Source: JAADHX01 sp964569385
Lineage (GTDB): Bacteria > Actinomycetota > Acidimicrobiia > Acidimicrobiales > Poriferisodalaceae
Direction: 5' to 3'
Length of the DNA: 46,515 bases
NCBI GenBank assembly: GCA_964569385.1
Contig: CAZMUM010000040.1
Location: 1 to 46,515 of the forward strand
Under the pieces are notes generated by a model. The model was not told the DNA's origin. It ran no database searches and worked only from the letters and a program-made list of their open reading frames with translations. The first letter of the stretch is position 1, and each line of letters opens with the position of its first letter. The position numbers were made by a program, and so were the translations under genes. Below, in pieces: positions 33,128 to 41,373 of this stretch.

Positions 33128-34036
33128 TTCGGCTAGCAGAATCTCGGACAGCTTAAGGGGCTTGTCGCCTTGAATACTGTGGCCCGCGTCATCGACAACA
33201 ACAACAGATGCCCCAGGGTTGCGCTTCTTGAACTCCTCGACGTCGGCGTCGTCGACCACGCTGCCTGCGCCCCCTCCGCGAACAAGGAGGTGAGGTAGAC
33301 CTGCGTCACCAACAGCTTCGATATCGAGCCAGAGGTCGCCCCGCGGTGGCGGCTCGCCGTCACGACCTCGGCGGTCATAACGCCAGTTCCACGATCCGTC
33401 AGTGTGTCTTTCGGCGTTGTGCAGAATGCCGCGGCGCAGTGAAGACTCGGAGCGGTTGGGATTGAACTCCATGGTGCGGGCCAATATCTCGTCAAACGAC
33501 GAAAACGATTGCGGACCGGAGATGAAGTCGAAGATGTTCTTCGCCTTGGACTTTGTCACACCGGGAGTGATGTCGATCACGACGAGGCTGCGAACAAGAT
33601 CTGGCCGGATCGCGGCCACGCGCGTAGCGACCATGCCACCGAGCGACATTCCCACCAGGATCACGTGCGGCTCGGCCGCCATGTCGGTAAGTAGGCAAAC
33701 AACGTCGCTGGCCAAGTCGGCCAGGTCGTAGGCCCGATCGTCGCGCCAGGAGGAGTGACCGTGCCCGGCCAGATCAACAGCCACCACGTCTCGCCTGAGA
33801 GCAAGCGTAACTGTGTCCCATGTGTGGGCGTTCTGGGCAGTGCCGTGAAGGAACACAATTTCGGGCTGCGCCCCGAAGTGAAGCGAACTCAGATTGCGTC
33901 CGTCAGGCAGCGCTGTCGACCTGCGGACCACATCGACAGTGGCGCAAAGTTCGATTCCGACCTCGGCGGCATTGTCGCCGAACATCGAGAACTCGTCGTA
34001 GACGAAGTCGGTCGAGTCAGGCGACAACAGGCTCAC
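33083..34036 (-). CDS. Alpha/beta-hydrolase
   Basis: The protein is 317 residues with an alpha/beta-hydrolase fold: the oxyanion HGTAQNAHTW, the nucleophile elbow GMSLGG, an acid on a late strand, and the catalytic His in VVDDAGHSI. The N-terminal 45 residues are variable. The substrate is not evident. The start is GTG, 2 bp after the stop of the small membrane protein, so it ends the operon with the ABC-F gene. The 3' end overlaps the convergent protease gene by 45 bp. Confidence 0.88.
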   Translation of the reverse strand: MSLLSPDSTDFVYDEFSMFGDNAAEVGIELCATVDVVRRSTALPDGRNLSSLHFGAQPEIVFLHGTAQNAHTWDTVTLALRRDVVAVDLAGHGHSSWRDDRAYDLADLASDVVCLLTDMAAEPHVILVGMSLGGMVATRVAAIRPDLVRSLVVIDITPGVTKSKAKNIFDFISGPQSFSSFDEILARTMEFNPNRSESSLRRGILHNAERHTDGSWNWRYDRRGRDGEPPPRGDLWLDIEAVGDAGLPHLLVRGGGAGSVVDDADVEEFKKRNPGASVVVVDDAGHSIQGDKPLKLSEILLAELGDADHRDHDLPSG

Positions 34037-34038
34037 GA

Positions 34039-34191
34039 CTACAGCAACAGGGTTGCGAGTGACCCACCCACGATAGACAGGACAGTGAGAGTCGAAATAA
34101 CCAGCACTCCCCAGTACAGGCCCGGTTTGCGAAGCCGCAACGGAAGAATATGCCCGGCATGGTCGTGTGTAGGACGGTAGGCCATGGACAT
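34039..34191 (-). CDS. Small single-helix membrane protein
   Basis: I read a 50-residue protein starting at ATG 34191, 4 bp after the ABC-F stop, and ending 2 bp before the hydrolase start. The N-terminal half is polar and His-rich (YRPTHDHAGH), and residues about 27-48 form one membrane helix (GLYWGVLVISTLTVLSIVGG). Its tight packing between two coupled genes supports it as a real gene. I do not recognise a family. Confidence 0.6.
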   Translation of the reverse strand: MSMAYRPTHDHAGHILPLRLRKPGLYWGVLVISTLTVLSIVGGSLATLLL

Positions 34192-34195
34192 GAGG

Positions 34196-35941
34196 CTACC
34201 GCTGCTCAAGCTCGGCGGATAGTTCGAGCCAGTGTTCCTCGGCCGAGTCAAGATCGGCTTGGATCGCCGCCATTTCTCGACCGAGCTCGCCCAGAGCGCC
34301 GTGACCGGTGTCTACGTCAGCCAACAGAACCTCAGCCTCACTTCGGCGCGCTTCGAGCTGACGCATTTGTCTCTCAACTTCGGCAACCAGGCGGCGCAGC
34401 GTGGACGGCGACCGCTGCCTTGGGCTTCGTTCAACCGAACCTCGCTCGCCGGAGTCGGTTCTGGGCTGATTCTTGCCGCTCGACGGCGCGCCAACGGGAG
34501 ACGTGTCAGCCCAGACCGTCGCGCCTCCAGCAAGCCGGCGGACCTTGCCTCCAACCACCGCGATGGCGACGTCGGTTGCCCGCTCGAGGAAAACTCGATC
34601 GTGCGAAACCGCTACGAGGGTGCCAGACCATTCGTCGAGGAACGACTCAAGTGAGCGGAGGGTATCGAGATCTAGATCGTTAGTCGGTTCGTCGAGAAGC
34701 AGCACGTTGGGTTGGCTCGCCAGTACCAGCAGGAGTTCCAGCCGTCTGCGTTCGCCGCCGGACAGGGTCGAAACGAGCGCTTGTTGGGCATCGCGATCGA
34801 ACCAGAATCGTTCAAGCAGCTGCTGCTGTGGAGTCGTGAGCTGCCCGTCGGGGCCGGCGATCAGCTCACGCACTCGCAATGTTGGGTCGAGGTCGCGACC
34901 GGCCTGGTCGAAATATCCAAGCACCACCGTGGATCCGGTCGCCAGCGAACCCTCGGTGGGTTGACGACTTCCACTAATGATGTCTAACAACGTCGACTTG
35001 CCAGCACCGTTTGGGCCAACGACACCAATCCGATCGCCAGGGCCGATGGATAGGTCGGTACCCACGAACAGCGGATCGGCACCGGGAAAGACGAACCCAA
35101 CCCCGGTTAGGTCAATGACCTTGTCGCCAAGTCGCGGGGTGCCGAACGAATCGAGACCAAGTGGATCAGCTCTCGCCGTCGACGTGCGTGGAGCACCTTC
35201 GATGATCGCCGTCGCCTCGGCGATTCGACTCTTGGGCTTGCGTCGACGAGCTCTGGCGCCACGCTGTAACCATTGAAGTTCTTGGCGAGCCAGGGTCTTT
35301 CGCGACCGTTCGTCTTGGACTGCCTTGGCTTGGCGCTCGGCTTCGGCCTGCAAGTGGGCCTGATATCCGCCGTCGGTGAGATGCCAGCCATTTCTGGTCA
35401 GCGACAGAATTCGATTGGAGAGTCGATCCAGGAGCAGCCGGTCATGGGTGACCAAGACAAGACCGCCGCGGAACGTTCGCAAGCGCTTCTCAAGCCAAAC
35501 GATTGCGTCGATGTCGAGATGGTTCGTCGGTTCGTCGAGCACGAGCAGATCGGCATCGGTCAGCAACGCGATGGCTAACGCGACCCGTTTCGCTTGACCT
35601 CCCGACAGTTCGCTAACCGGTCTGTCGACGAACCCACCCATCCCCAGCCGTTCGAGAATCGAGTCGGCCTCCCACCCATCACCGATGGCCTCTCGGACCG
35701 TGCCGATACCGAGCTCAGGGCGTTGGTTGAGCACGGCCGTTTGGACATTTCGACCGGTCCGGACTATTCCCGATTCTGGTTCCAGCCCCCCGGTCACAAC
35801 CTGCAGCAGTGTGCTTTTGCCTACTCCGTTGATGCCGAGCACCCCAAGGCGGTCGCCAGTGGACAGAGTGAACGACACGTCGCGAAATAGATCACGCTCA
35901 GGGCGCGTCACCGTCACACGATCAACATCGGCCAAGATCAT
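34196..35941 (-). CDS. ABC-F family ATPase (Uup-like)
   Basis: The protein has about 581 residues and two ABC domains in one chain and no membrane part. Domain 1 has GINGVGKST, LSGGQAKRVALA and LLVLDEPTNHLD; domain 2 has GPNGAGKST, LSGGERRRLELL and LLLDEPTNDLD. The linker between them is basic (ARARRRKPKSRIAEA), and a C-terminal coiled coil of about 80 residues recalls Uup. ABC-F proteins act on the ribosome or, for Uup, on branched DNA. The ORF opens at 36013, but ATG 35941 begins the conserved fold 7 bp after the upstream stop. Confidence 0.92.
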   Translation of the reverse strand: MILADVDRVTVTRPERDLFRDVSFTLSTGDRLGVLGINGVGKSTLLQVVTGGLEPESGIVRTGRNVQTAVLNQRPELGIGTVREAIGDGWEADSILERLGMGGFVDRPVSELSGGQAKRVALAIALLTDADLLVLDEPTNHLDIDAIVWLEKRLRTFRGGLVLVTHDRLLLDRLSNRILSLTRNGWHLTDGGYQAHLQAEAERQAKAVQDERSRKTLARQELQWLQRGARARRRKPKSRIAEATAIIEGAPRTSTARADPLGLDSFGTPRLGDKVIDLTGVGFVFPGADPLFVGTDLSIGPGDRIGVVGPNGAGKSTLLDIISGSRQPTEGSLATGSTVVLGYFDQAGRDLDPTLRVRELIAGPDGQLTTPQQQLLERFWFDRDAQQALVSTLSGGERRRLELLLVLASQPNVLLLDEPTNDLDLDTLRSLESFLDEWSGTLVAVSHDRVFLERATDVAIAVVGGKVRRLAGGATVWADTSPVGAPSSGKNQPRTDSGERGSVERSPRQRSPSTLRRLVAEVERQMRQLEARRSEAEVLLADVDTGHGALGELGREMAAIQADLDSAEEHWLELSAELEQR

Positions 35942-35948
35942 GAGTTGA

Positions 35949-36491
35949 TCAGACTGCGAGCAACCGCCACTGGGTTGTGGCATTGAGGTCGTCGACTTGA
36001 ATCTCGACACCACGCTGTTCGCCGTTGTCTGCTATGGCAGAACATGCGAACGTGCCGCCTACTTCGACGATGCGCACGAGAGCCGCGCCGCACTCGACCG
36101 TGATTCGCACGCCAATGCCACGGCTCAGGTCTTCGCTGACTTCGGTCTCGATTGACTCAAGATCGACGAGGGCATTCTCTCTGGTGAATTCGGCGCGGCC
36201 GTCGGTATCAATCAGAACCCCGACCCGAAGTCGTCCTTCGCCCTCGACCACCGCGGCTGTGCATTGAAACTGGCTTGCGGGCTCGATTTGAGCACCCTCG
36301 GTGCAGGTGATGTCTTCGAGGGCAACGTCTAACTCACTCAGAAACACATCGGTCATCTGAGTCTCGAGGTCTTCGAGAGCAGAGACTCCACCACAGGCCG
36401 CGGCCACTAACACAAGGCTGAGGCCGAGCGCGACTGTTCGTGTCGCCCGCGATGCGGTTTCGTATCGGATTTGGAAGGCCCCCGTCGTCAC
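35949..36491 (-). CDS. Lipoprotein with two DUF4333-like units
   Basis: The 180-residue protein has a signal peptide with lipobox VLVAAAC. The mature part appears to hold two similar units, ITCTEGAQIEPASQFQCTAA, followed by RLRVGVLIDTDGRAEF, and ITVECGAALVRIVEVGGTFA followed by CSAIADNGEQRGVEIQVDD. Each has a pair of cysteines at the positions seen in DUF4333 proteins of actinobacteria. The function of that family is unknown. It starts the transcript leading to the ABC-F gene. A non-conserved N-terminal stretch of about 15 residues makes the start uncertain. Confidence 0.7.
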   Translation of the reverse strand: MTTGAFQIRYETASRATRTVALGLSLVLVAAACGGVSALEDLETQMTDVFLSELDVALEDITCTEGAQIEPASQFQCTAAVVEGEGRLRVGVLIDTDGRAEFTRENALVDLESIETEVSEDLSRGIGVRITVECGAALVRIVEVGGTFACSAIADNGEQRGVEIQVDDLNATTQWRLLAV

Positions 36492-36577
36492 GGCGGAGAC
36501 TTTAGGCCATCTGGTGGCCCGAGCGACAGGGCAACTTTCATGAGCGTGTCCATTTGCTGTCCCTATAGAGTCATTAC

Positions 36578-36682
36578 AACACCAGGGGAGCTCGGGGCAT
36601 ACCGGGCTGAGAGGGTGAGCTGCCGCAGTTTGGCGCTGTCACCGACCCCATGAACCTGCCCGGGTAATTCCGGCGAAGGGAC
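36578..36682 (+). promoter_or_regulatory. TPP riboswitch
   Basis: The conserved thi-box elements appear in order: CGGGG (36593-36597), the pyrimidine-sensor GGGCTGAGA (36604-36612), GACCCCATGAACCTG, then CCGGGTAATTCCGG and CGAAGGGA. A variable stem (GGTGAGCTGCC... GGCGCTGTCACC) fills the P3a position. A -10-like TATAGA at 36564-36569 would start transcription close to the first base. The closing AAGGGA is 8-13 nt before the thiB ATG, so it is also the ribosome-binding site: ligand binding would directly hide it. Confidence 0.95.
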
Positions 36683-36688
36683 CGACTC

Positions 36689-37780
36689 ATGGATGCTACC
36701 TGTCGAATTCTTGTGACAAAGCTGTGGAGAAGACGCCTACGCCGAACCACCTGGCTGTTCGTCGTATTGAGTCTCGTGACCGCATGCGGTTCTGGCGATG
36801 AAGACAAGGACACCCTCACACTCATAACCCACGATTCATTTTCGCTAAGCGACGAAGTCCTAGCGAACTTCACAGCCAACACCGGCATCACGGTCGAGAT
36901 ATTCCGCGCTGCCGATGCCGGCACCATGCTCAACCAATCAATCCTCGCTAAGGGAAACCCCCTTGGCGACGTAATCTTTGGGGTCGACAACACCTTCATG
37001 TCACGGGCCCTGGCGGCCGAGATACTCGAGCCGTACGCGTCGCCTCGATTAGCTGCGATCCCAGCCCGCCTACAACTCGATGAGTCGAGTCGTTTACTCC
37101 CAGTCGACGTGGGTGACGTGTGCATTAACTACGACGTCGACTGGTTCGAAACACGGGCCATCGCTCCCCCGTCGTCGCTGGCAGATCTCGTCGACCCGAG
37201 GCTGTCAGGTCAGTTGGTTGTTCAGAACCCAGCTACGTCGTCGCCCGGATTGGCTTTCATGCTCGCCACCATCGCCGAGTTTGGCCAAGGTGGCGACTAT
37301 GACTGGCTCGACTACTGGTCTGAGCTGCGAGCCAATGACGTGCGGATCAGCCCCGGTTGGACCGAGGCGTACTACGGCGACTTCTCGTTTGCCGGCGGCG
37401 GCGACAGGCCCATTGTTGTTTCGTACGCGACGAGCCCGCCAGCAGAGGTGTTCTTTGCCGATCCCAGGCCAAGCGAAGCACCAACCGCAGTGGTCGCTTC
37501 GACTTGTTTTCGCCAACAGGAGTTTGTGGGCATCTTGGCCGGCACCGACAACCGCGAAGGCGCCGAACTCTTCGTCGACTTCTTGTTGTCGGTCGAAGTT
37601 CAAGAAGACATCCCATGGAACATGTTCGTGTTTCCAGTTGTGTCCGATGCACAGGTACCAGCCGAATTTCTCGAGTTTTCTACCGTGCCCCAGAACCCAC
37701 TAACGGTATCCGCCGACGAGATCGAGTCGAACCGCGACACCTGGATAGATGACTGGACCACACAGGTTGTCCGCCCATAG
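36689..37780 (+). CDS. thiB: Thiamine ABC transporter substrate-binding protein ThiB
   Basis: The 363-residue protein has a signal peptide ending in a lipobox (LVTACG) and an extracellular solute-binding fold of the thiamine/iron type: TLTLITHDSFSLSDEVLANF at the mature start, GNPLGDVIFGVDNTFMSRAL, and VDVGDVCINYDVDWFE. It captures thiamine, or a phosphate form of it, outside the membrane. It is controlled by the TPP riboswitch immediately upstream and is followed by the permease. The binding-site aromatics are plausible, but ligand choice cannot be proven here. Confidence 0.93.
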   Translation: MDATCRILVTKLWRRRLRRTTWLFVVLSLVTACGSGDEDKDTLTLITHDSFSLSDEVLANFTANTGITVEIFRAADAGTMLNQSILAKGNPLGDVIFGVDNTFMSRALAAEILEPYASPRLAAIPARLQLDESSRLLPVDVGDVCINYDVDWFETRAIAPPSSLADLVDPRLSGQLVVQNPATSSPGLAFMLATIAEFGQGGDYDWLDYWSELRANDVRISPGWTEAYYGDFSFAGGGDRPIVVSYATSPPAEVFFADPRPSEAPTAVVASTCFRQQEFVGILAGTDNREGAELFVDFLLSVEVQEDIPWNMFVFPVVSDAQVPAEFLEFSTVPQNPLTVSADEIESNRDTWIDDWTTQVVRP

Positions 37781-39464
37781 AAGCCCGAAACGAGAATTCT
37801 TGAGCGAGCCCGCATTCGGCACGCGCCCAACGCTGGCGTCGACCCTGAGTCGACGCGCAACGCTGCTGTTAGCCGCGGCGCCGGTCGGGTTCCTGGGAGT
37901 CTTCTTCTTCTGGCCTCTGGCAACGATCTTGTGGCGTGGGGTTTCGCCTGAGGGCTCCCCGGACCTAGCTGCACTAGCCGAAATCGTCACCGACCCCAGG
38001 TGGTGGCGGGTGGCTTGGTTCACAACCTGGCAGGCCACCATTTCGACAGCGGTGACGTTAGCGGTGGGTCTGCCAGTTGCGGGCGTATTGGCTCGTTATC
38101 GGATTCGGGGCCAGCGGCTGCTGCGAGGCGCGTTGACGGTCCCATTTGTGATGCCGACAGTGGTGGTAGCGACGGCCTTCATCGCCCTACTCGATCTATT
38201 TGGCGGCGCCGGTCGATCAGTTCGCGACAGCGTGGTGTCTATCATCGTTGCGCACGTGTTCTTCAACATCGCGGTCGTGGTACGGATCGTTTCCGAGCCG
38301 TGGAGTCGCCTCGCACGCGAGATCGACGATGTAGCCAGGGTTCTCGGTCGTGGGCCGTTCGGCGCCTGGAGTCAAGCGACGCTGCCACGTCTTAGGCGAA
38401 CAATCGCGTCGGCCGCTGCGATCGTCTTCCTCTTCTCATTCACAAGTTTCGGCGTTGTGCTTCTTCTGGGGAACCCGTCGACCTCGACGCTCGAAGTCGA
38501 GACATACATTCAGACGACAGCGTTTCTGCGACTCGACGTTGCCGCGGTGCTAGCACTGATGCAGCTAACCATTGTGTCGGCCTTGCTGATCGGGCAACGT
38601 CGCCTGAATCGCCGTGCTGTCGGTCAAGTTGTCCAGGTTCAGGCCTCGAATCAAAGGCGAGTAGCAACTTCGCTGACCGAACGCATTGCCATCGCCGCCA
38701 CGCTCTGTGGGGCAATCGGATTTGTGTCGGCACCGCTACTGGTGTTGGCCTTCAGGTCGATTCGCATCAACGGCCAGTTCAGTCTTGACAACTACCGACA
38801 ATTGAATCAGCAAGGCGATGCCCTTCTGGTAACGCCGCTGGAGGCCATCGCCAACTCAGTTGGGTTCGGCGTCGCTGCGATGTTGCTAGCGGTCGTAATA
38901 GGAACCCTGGCCGCAGTAGTTATCGTGCACGGTCATGGTGGCTCAGCAGGAGCACTCGACATCGCCCTAATGTTGCCGCTAGGCACTTCGGCCGTCACCG
39001 TTGGGTTTGGCATGCTCATAGCCCTCGACAAACCGCCTCTAGATCTGCGCACCTCGATTGCCATTATTCCGATAGCGCATGCCCTCGTCGGGATTCCATT
39101 TGTAATCCGGATCTTGGTTCCCTCGCTGCGAGCAGTAGACGATCGTCTCCGTCAGAGTGCCCAGGTTCTCGGAACCTCGAAGTTGCAGGTCTGGCGTCGA
39201 GTTGATCTCCCGATCTTGTCGAGGTCGTTCATGGCCGCAGCAGGTTTTGCATTCGCAGTTTCGCTTGGCGAGTTCGGAGCAACGTCGTTCATCGTCAGAC
39301 CGGACCGTCCTACGCTGCCCACGGCGGTGGTCCGCCTACTCGCTCGGCCAGGCAGCACCAACTTCGGCCAGGCCATGGCGATGGCGACGATCTTGATGGC
39401 AGCGACAATCGCCGCGGTAGTCATCATCGAGTCGTTCCGGGTCGGCGACGCCGGCGATTTCTAA
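37749..39464 (+). CDS. thiP: Thiamine ABC transporter permease ThiP
   Basis: The 571-residue protein contains two six-helix BPD permease halves fused in one chain, as in ThiP. The cytoplasmic EAA-type loops are DDVARVLGRGPFGAWSQATLPRL and RQSAQVLGTSKLQVWRRVDLP. No thiQ ATPase follows; the next gene is on the other strand. The ORF overlaps thiB by 32 bp from ATG 37749; a TTG at 37800 would remove most of the overlap and is an equally good start. It is co-regulated with thiB by the TPP riboswitch. Confidence 0.92.
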   Translation: MTGPHRLSAHRSPKREFLSEPAFGTRPTLASTLSRRATLLLAAAPVGFLGVFFFWPLATILWRGVSPEGSPDLAALAEIVTDPRWWRVAWFTTWQATISTAVTLAVGLPVAGVLARYRIRGQRLLRGALTVPFVMPTVVVATAFIALLDLFGGAGRSVRDSVVSIIVAHVFFNIAVVVRIVSEPWSRLAREIDDVARVLGRGPFGAWSQATLPRLRRTIASAAAIVFLFSFTSFGVVLLLGNPSTSTLEVETYIQTTAFLRLDVAAVLALMQLTIVSALLIGQRRLNRRAVGQVVQVQASNQRRVATSLTERIAIAATLCGAIGFVSAPLLVLAFRSIRINGQFSLDNYRQLNQQGDALLVTPLEAIANSVGFGVAAMLLAVVIGTLAAVVIVHGHGGSAGALDIALMLPLGTSAVTVGFGMLIALDKPPLDLRTSIAIIPIAHALVGIPFVIRILVPSLRAVDDRLRQSAQVLGTSKLQVWRRVDLPILSRSFMAAAGFAFAVSLGEFGATSFIVRPDRPTLPTAVVRLLARPGSTNFGQAMAMATILMAATIAAVVIIESFRVGDAGDF

Positions 39465-39477
39465 CCCCGCCCAAACC

Positions 39478-39526
39478 CTTTCGGTGACGGAAACGTACCC
39501 TCACGGTGCGTTAGCCCCACCGAAAG
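39478..39526. terminator. Hairpin between convergent thiP and thiD-like genes
   Basis: The 9-bp perfect arms CTTTCGGTG (39478-39486) and CACCGAAAG (39518-39526) enclose about 31 nt with further internal pairing. The stem fills most of the 73-bp gap between the two stop codons. It lacks a U-tract. It may end transcription in both directions; it does not resemble the 48-bp repeats elsewhere in the window. Confidence 0.45.
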
Positions 39527-39537
39527 CCTGGGCCGGG

Positions 39538-40353
39538 TTACGGGAAGCGGACGCTCGCTCGGCCACTTCCGACCGCAGATCTGAGGCCGGCGGCAATGGC
39601 CTCGTCGACAACACGGTGCGCAACGACAAGAGCATCCATGGGCTCAAGACCTCGGCCAATTCCGACCGCTAGAGCAGCCGACAAAGTGTCGCCTGTGCCC
39701 CGCAAGAACTGGCCATTCCGGAACCGTTCGATCACCTGGTGACCCGCTGAAGATGCGACAACGTCGAACAGAGGTCCACGGCTGACGGTTTCGTAGCCAC
39801 TCCCACCGGTAACCACAACGAAGCCCGCACCCAACTCGACCAACGCCATCGCCGCCGAGACGGCCTGATCAGTTGTTTCGACCGTGGTGTCGAGTAGAAG
39901 CGAGGCTTCGGCTCGGTTTGGCGTCAGTGCTGCACAGCCGGGCACAAGGCGGCTCGTGTACCTCGCGATCAGAGACTCATCGACGATGCGCGTACCTCTA
40001 CCGTCTACCAACACCGGATCGACAACAACCGGACAGTCAAACTGACCAAGAACGTCTGCGACAGCTTCGGCGACAGGCGACGACCACAACATTGCTGTCT
40101 TGACAGCCATCGGTTCGAGGTCGCGCATGACCCGGCGTAGCTGCTCGGCCACTAGATCGGCCGCGACTGGTTCAGCCATCGCGAACTCAGTTGTGTCTTG
40201 GGCCGTGATCACACTTACCACTGCTGCCGGGTGGATTCCCAATACGCTAAACACTGCGGTATCAACGAGCAGCCCGACTGTTCCGGTGGGGTCGAGTCCG
40301 GCAACGGTGACGACACTTGGCGCTGCCTCGACCAACTCCTCAGCACTACTCAC
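39538..40353 (-). CDS. ThiD-like hydroxymethylpyrimidine (phosphate) kinase
   Basis: The 271-residue ribokinase-fold protein has the ThiD order of blocks: VAGLDPTGTVGLLVD, VVSVITAQDT, VKTAMLWS, VVVDPVLVDGRGTRI, ALTPNRAEA and RGTGDTLSAALAVGI. ThiD makes HMP diphosphate for thiamine synthesis. Two features are odd. The N-terminal loop is GLDPTGTVGL rather than the common GSDSGGGAGI, and the anion loop reads GTGD instead of GTGC, as in pyridoxal and ribokinase relatives. The context beside thiB-thiP supports a pyrimidine substrate, but a pyridoxal-type kinase is possible. No TPP riboswitch was found upstream. Confidence 0.75.
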   Translation of the reverse strand: MSSAEELVEAAPSVVTVAGLDPTGTVGLLVDTAVFSVLGIHPAAVVSVITAQDTTEFAMAEPVAADLVAEQLRRVMRDLEPMAVKTAMLWSSPVAEAVADVLGQFDCPVVVDPVLVDGRGTRIVDESLIARYTSRLVPGCAALTPNRAEASLLLDTTVETTDQAVSAAMALVELGAGFVVVTGGSGYETVSRGPLFDVVASSAGHQVIERFRNGQFLRGTGDTLSAALAVGIGRGLEPMDALVVAHRVVDEAIAAGLRSAVGSGRASVRFP

Positions 40354-40387
40354 AGACTCAGACTAGAGGTACGAATCCTGCCGCGAT

Positions 40388-40414
40388 GGAATAGATGGCG
40401 ACGTCGATAACGTT
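40388..40414 (+). promoter_or_regulatory. SigR-like promoter motif before the selenium transporter
   Basis: GGAAT (40388-40392) and GTT (40412-40414) are separated by exactly 19 bp, the same spacing as in the candidate promoter of the SigR-like sigma gene in this window. A start near 40421 would leave a leader of about 38 nt before the ATG. This is a short motif and could be chance, but it would place selenium uptake under thiol-stress control. Confidence 0.35.
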
Positions 40415-40458
40415 TCTGTCGGATGCGCAATTCACCCACCCAGAGAGTGACTTAGTAG

Positions 40459-41370
40459 ATGACTCATCGTTCGATCGGCCGCTTGGTGGCTGTCGTCTTG
40501 GCGTTCGGTCTCCTGGCCGCCGCTTGTGGCGACGACAACAACGGCGAAGCAATTAGTGGCCTGCCAGACGGCGAGCTAGTGCTCGGTGCAATTCCCGATC
40601 AAGACCCAGAGATCCTGGCCCGCAACTACGATCAGCTAGCCGACTACCTCAGCGCCGAACTTGGTGTTCCGGTTCGGTTCCAGCCAGTCACCGAGTACGC
40701 CGCCGCAGTTACCGCGTTTCGTGTCGGTGACCTTCAGCTAGTTTGGTTCGGCGCGTTGACAGGTGTTCAGGCTCGCCTCCAGGTCGATGGCGCACAAGCA
40801 ATTGCCCAGCGCGACATCGACGAACGTTTTACGTCGGTGTTCATTGCCGGAACCGACACCGGTCTGGTGCCGATCAACAACGTCGACGGACTCTCGGCCC
40901 TTGCCGGCCGCACGTTCACCTTCGGATCAGAGTCGTCGACGTCGGGGCGCCTAATGCCGCAATCGTTTCTGGCCCAAGCCGGACTCGACCTCGATTCGTT
41001 CGACGGCGAGGCCGGATTCTCTGGATCGCACGATCAGACAATTGCGCTAGTCGAGGCCGGTACCTACGAGTCCGGCGCGTTGAGCTCCCAGATCTGGGAG
41101 GCCAGGGTGGCGGCGGGCGAAGTCGACCCAAGCCGGGTGCAAGTGATCTTCGAGACCCCGCAGTACTTCAACTACCACTGGGTGGTCAGGCCTGGGCTCG
41201 GCGAGCTTCAACAACAGATCGTCGATGCTTTCACAAACCTCGATCCGAACGATCCCGTTGAGGCCGAGATTCTCAGTTTCTTCGGTGCAGACTCGTTTAT
41301 CGAAACCGAGAATTCGAACTACAATGACATCGAGAACGTTGGCCGCGAAATCGGTCGAATTTCGGAGTAA
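40459..41370 (+). CDS. Putative selenate/selenium-oxyanion ABC transporter binding lipoprotein
   Basis: The 303-residue protein has a lipobox (LLAAACG) and a PhnD-like periplasmic fold. The run AIPDQDPEILARNYDQLADY, AAVTAFRVGDLQLVWFGALT, GVQARLQVDGAQAIAQRDID and FTSVFIAG matches, from memory, the family called putative selenate ABC transporter substrate-binding protein (TIGR04553). It differs from true phosphonate-binding PhnD, and no phosphonate genes are near. The selenoneine genes 3 kb away support a selenium ligand. The stop TAA is followed at once, in the same frame, by the ATPase. Confidence 0.82.
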   Translation: MTHRSIGRLVAVVLAFGLLAAACGDDNNGEAISGLPDGELVLGAIPDQDPEILARNYDQLADYLSAELGVPVRFQPVTEYAAAVTAFRVGDLQLVWFGALTGVQARLQVDGAQAIAQRDIDERFTSVFIAGTDTGLVPINNVDGLSALAGRTFTFGSESSTSGRLMPQSFLAQAGLDLDSFDGEAGFSGSHDQTIALVEAGTYESGALSSQIWEARVAAGEVDPSRVQVIFETPQYFNYHWVVRPGLGELQQQIVDAFTNLDPNDPVEAEILSFFGADSFIETENSNYNDIENVGREIGRISE

Positions 41371-41373
41371 GCC

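Noticed and set aside
40354..40458. A second TPP riboswitch upstream of the thiD-like gene
   Set aside because: Neither the CTGAGA nor the TAAT...CGAAGG elements occur on the minus strand of this gap.
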